A DNA stretch of 64,000 bases, from assembly GCF_003369795.1 (NCBI RefSeq), contig NZ_CP026730.1, positions 1,922,001 through 1,986,000 on the forward strand. Reading direction: 5' to 3'. A model generated the notes under the pieces. That model saw only the letters and a list, made by a program, of their open reading frames with translations. It was not told the origin of the DNA and made no database searches. Made by a program: the position numbers and the translations under genes. This stretch comes from Streptomyces sp. CB09001 (lineage in GTDB: Bacteria; Actinomycetota; Actinomycetes; Streptomycetales; Streptomycetaceae). Shown here piece after piece: positions 63,260-64,000 of the stretch. Within the stretch, counting starts at the first letter, position 1, and every line of letters starts with the position of its first letter.

Positions 63260-63951
63260 GTGGCGTCGAAGGCGAGGAAGGCGGCGGCCCGCGCGATCTC
63301 CTCGGGGGTGCCGAAGCGCCGCATGGGGTTGTCCGCGACCCGTTCCGCCTTGAACCGCGCGGCCTCCTCGGCGGTCGTCGCCGCGTCCAGGGCTCCCGTG
63401 TCGACGGGTCCCGGACTGACCGCGTTGACCCGGATGCCGCGGGGCAGCAGCTCACGGGAGAAGCTGCGGGCCATCGAGCGCAGCGCCGCCTTCCCGGCCG
63501 CGTAGACGCTGGCGTCCGCCATGCCGACGGCATTGGCCACCGAGGTGGTGAGGACGACGCCCGCGCCCGTGTTCAGCAGCGGGGCGAGCTTCTGCACGGT
63601 GAACCAGGCGCCCTTGACGTTGATCGCGAACAGCTCGTCGTACGCCGCCTCGGTCGTCGATTCGAGAGGTGTGAGGGCCGCGATCCCGGCGTTGACGAAC
63701 AGGGCGTCGACCGTGCCCAGTTCGGCCTTCACCCGGTCGGTGAGGGCGTCCAGGTCCGGCAGTGAGGCCACGTCGCCCCGGACGGCCACCGCGTTCTCTC
63801 CGAGCCGCTCCCGCGCGGCGTCGAGCGTGGTCTGCGAACGGCCGGTGATCACCACCCGGGCTCCGCCGGCCACCAGCAGTTCCGCCATCGCGAAACCCAT
63901 TCCGCTGCCGCCACCCGTGATCACGGCATTCCTGTCGCTGTACACACCCAT
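63208..63951 (-). CDS. Short-chain dehydrogenase/reductase
   Basis: The product has 247 residues. Cofactor motif ITGGGSGMGFAMAELL, NAG motif FVNAGIAALTP, and the active site TTSVANAVG with YAAGK. A G-R following strand 2 (VITGRS) suggests NADP. The substrate is unknown. The ATG at 63951 has AAAGGGA upstream. It overlaps the LysR gene tail-to-tail by 52 bp. Confidence 0.9.
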   Translation of the reverse strand: MGVYSDRNAVITGGGSGMGFAMAELLVAGGARVVITGRSQTTLDAARERLGENAVAVRGDVASLPDLDALTDRVKAELGTVDALFVNAGIAALTPLESTTEAAYDELFAINVKGAWFTVQKLAPLLNTGAGVVLTTSVANAVGMADASVYAAGKAALRSMARSFSRELLPRGIRVNAVSPGPVDTGALDAATTAEEAARFKAERVADNPMRRFGTPEEIARAAAFLAFDATYTTGAELAVDGGATQL

Positions 63952-64000
63952 TTCCGAATCCCTTTTTCGCAGACGTGCCCATACTTTCCCAGCTTCGCTT

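Overview
The window is high-GC actinobacterial chromosome, almost certainly Streptomyces. GC-rich codon third positions are nearly universal, Tat and Sec signal peptides are common, and there are Streptomyces-type genes: a DUF6801-like secreted protein, MAB_1171c-type membrane proteins, Mbl, an HrdA-like sigma factor, DnaG and NasA. As far as I remember it, the order matB - mbl - hrdA - dnaG - nasA matches the conserved core arrangement of S. coelicolor. I therefore read this as core chromosome with one small mobile insertion.

Layout. 1-5.5 kb: the start of an Mce/Mla-type lipid-import ATPase, three secreted proteins of unknown function, and a PucR-type regulator whose promoter contains a perfect inverted repeat. 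5.5-17 kb: an arabinan utilisation block. It holds a secreted GH43 endo-arabinanase, an intracellular GH51 arabinofuranosidase, a MalEFG-like ABC importer and a GH35-like protein that has lost its catalytic glutamates. It is interrupted by an IS1341-type tnpB element next to a frameshifted, truncated gene. An IclR regulator and SMP-30 lactonase at 21.7-23.3 kb probably belong to the same regulon, because matching 16-bp boxes lie before the arabinanase, the ABC operon and iclR. 17.2-21.6 kb: an ImmA/IrrE-like protein, two paralogous MAB_1171c membrane proteins and a flavoprotein. 24-29.2 kb: a malonate module (GntR, MatC, MatB, carboxyltransferase). 29.3-33.2 kb: a 19-residue hydrophobic peptide gene with a strong terminator, and a large secreted subtilase.

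33.4-40.7 kb is the most interesting region. It has a Trypco1-type small protein, a trypsin-VMAP-C fusion, a MoxR AAA+ ATPase and a 1357-residue protein combining a vWA-like domain, a pseudokinase and an AfsR/BTAD module. This matches the predicted vWA-MoxR-VMAP ternary NTP-dependent conflict systems, and it sits directly upstream of mbl, the MreB-like spore-wall gene. Mbl itself has lost a core nucleotide-binding motif.

42-54.5 kb: a shortened GAF sensor kinase, small proteins, three tRNA genes (one CAU, two tandem Asn), an FGGY kinase, a heterodimeric ABC exporter, an HrdA-like sigma factor, dnaG and a ferredoxin-reductase-like flavoprotein. 54.6-64 kb: dgt, a CbiX-like chelatase, a SanA-like protein, nasA with candidate GlnR half-sites, a GGCT-like protein, an M4 metalloprotease, a LysR regulator and an SDR enzyme.

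All assignments were made by eye from translated sequence. No database search was run.
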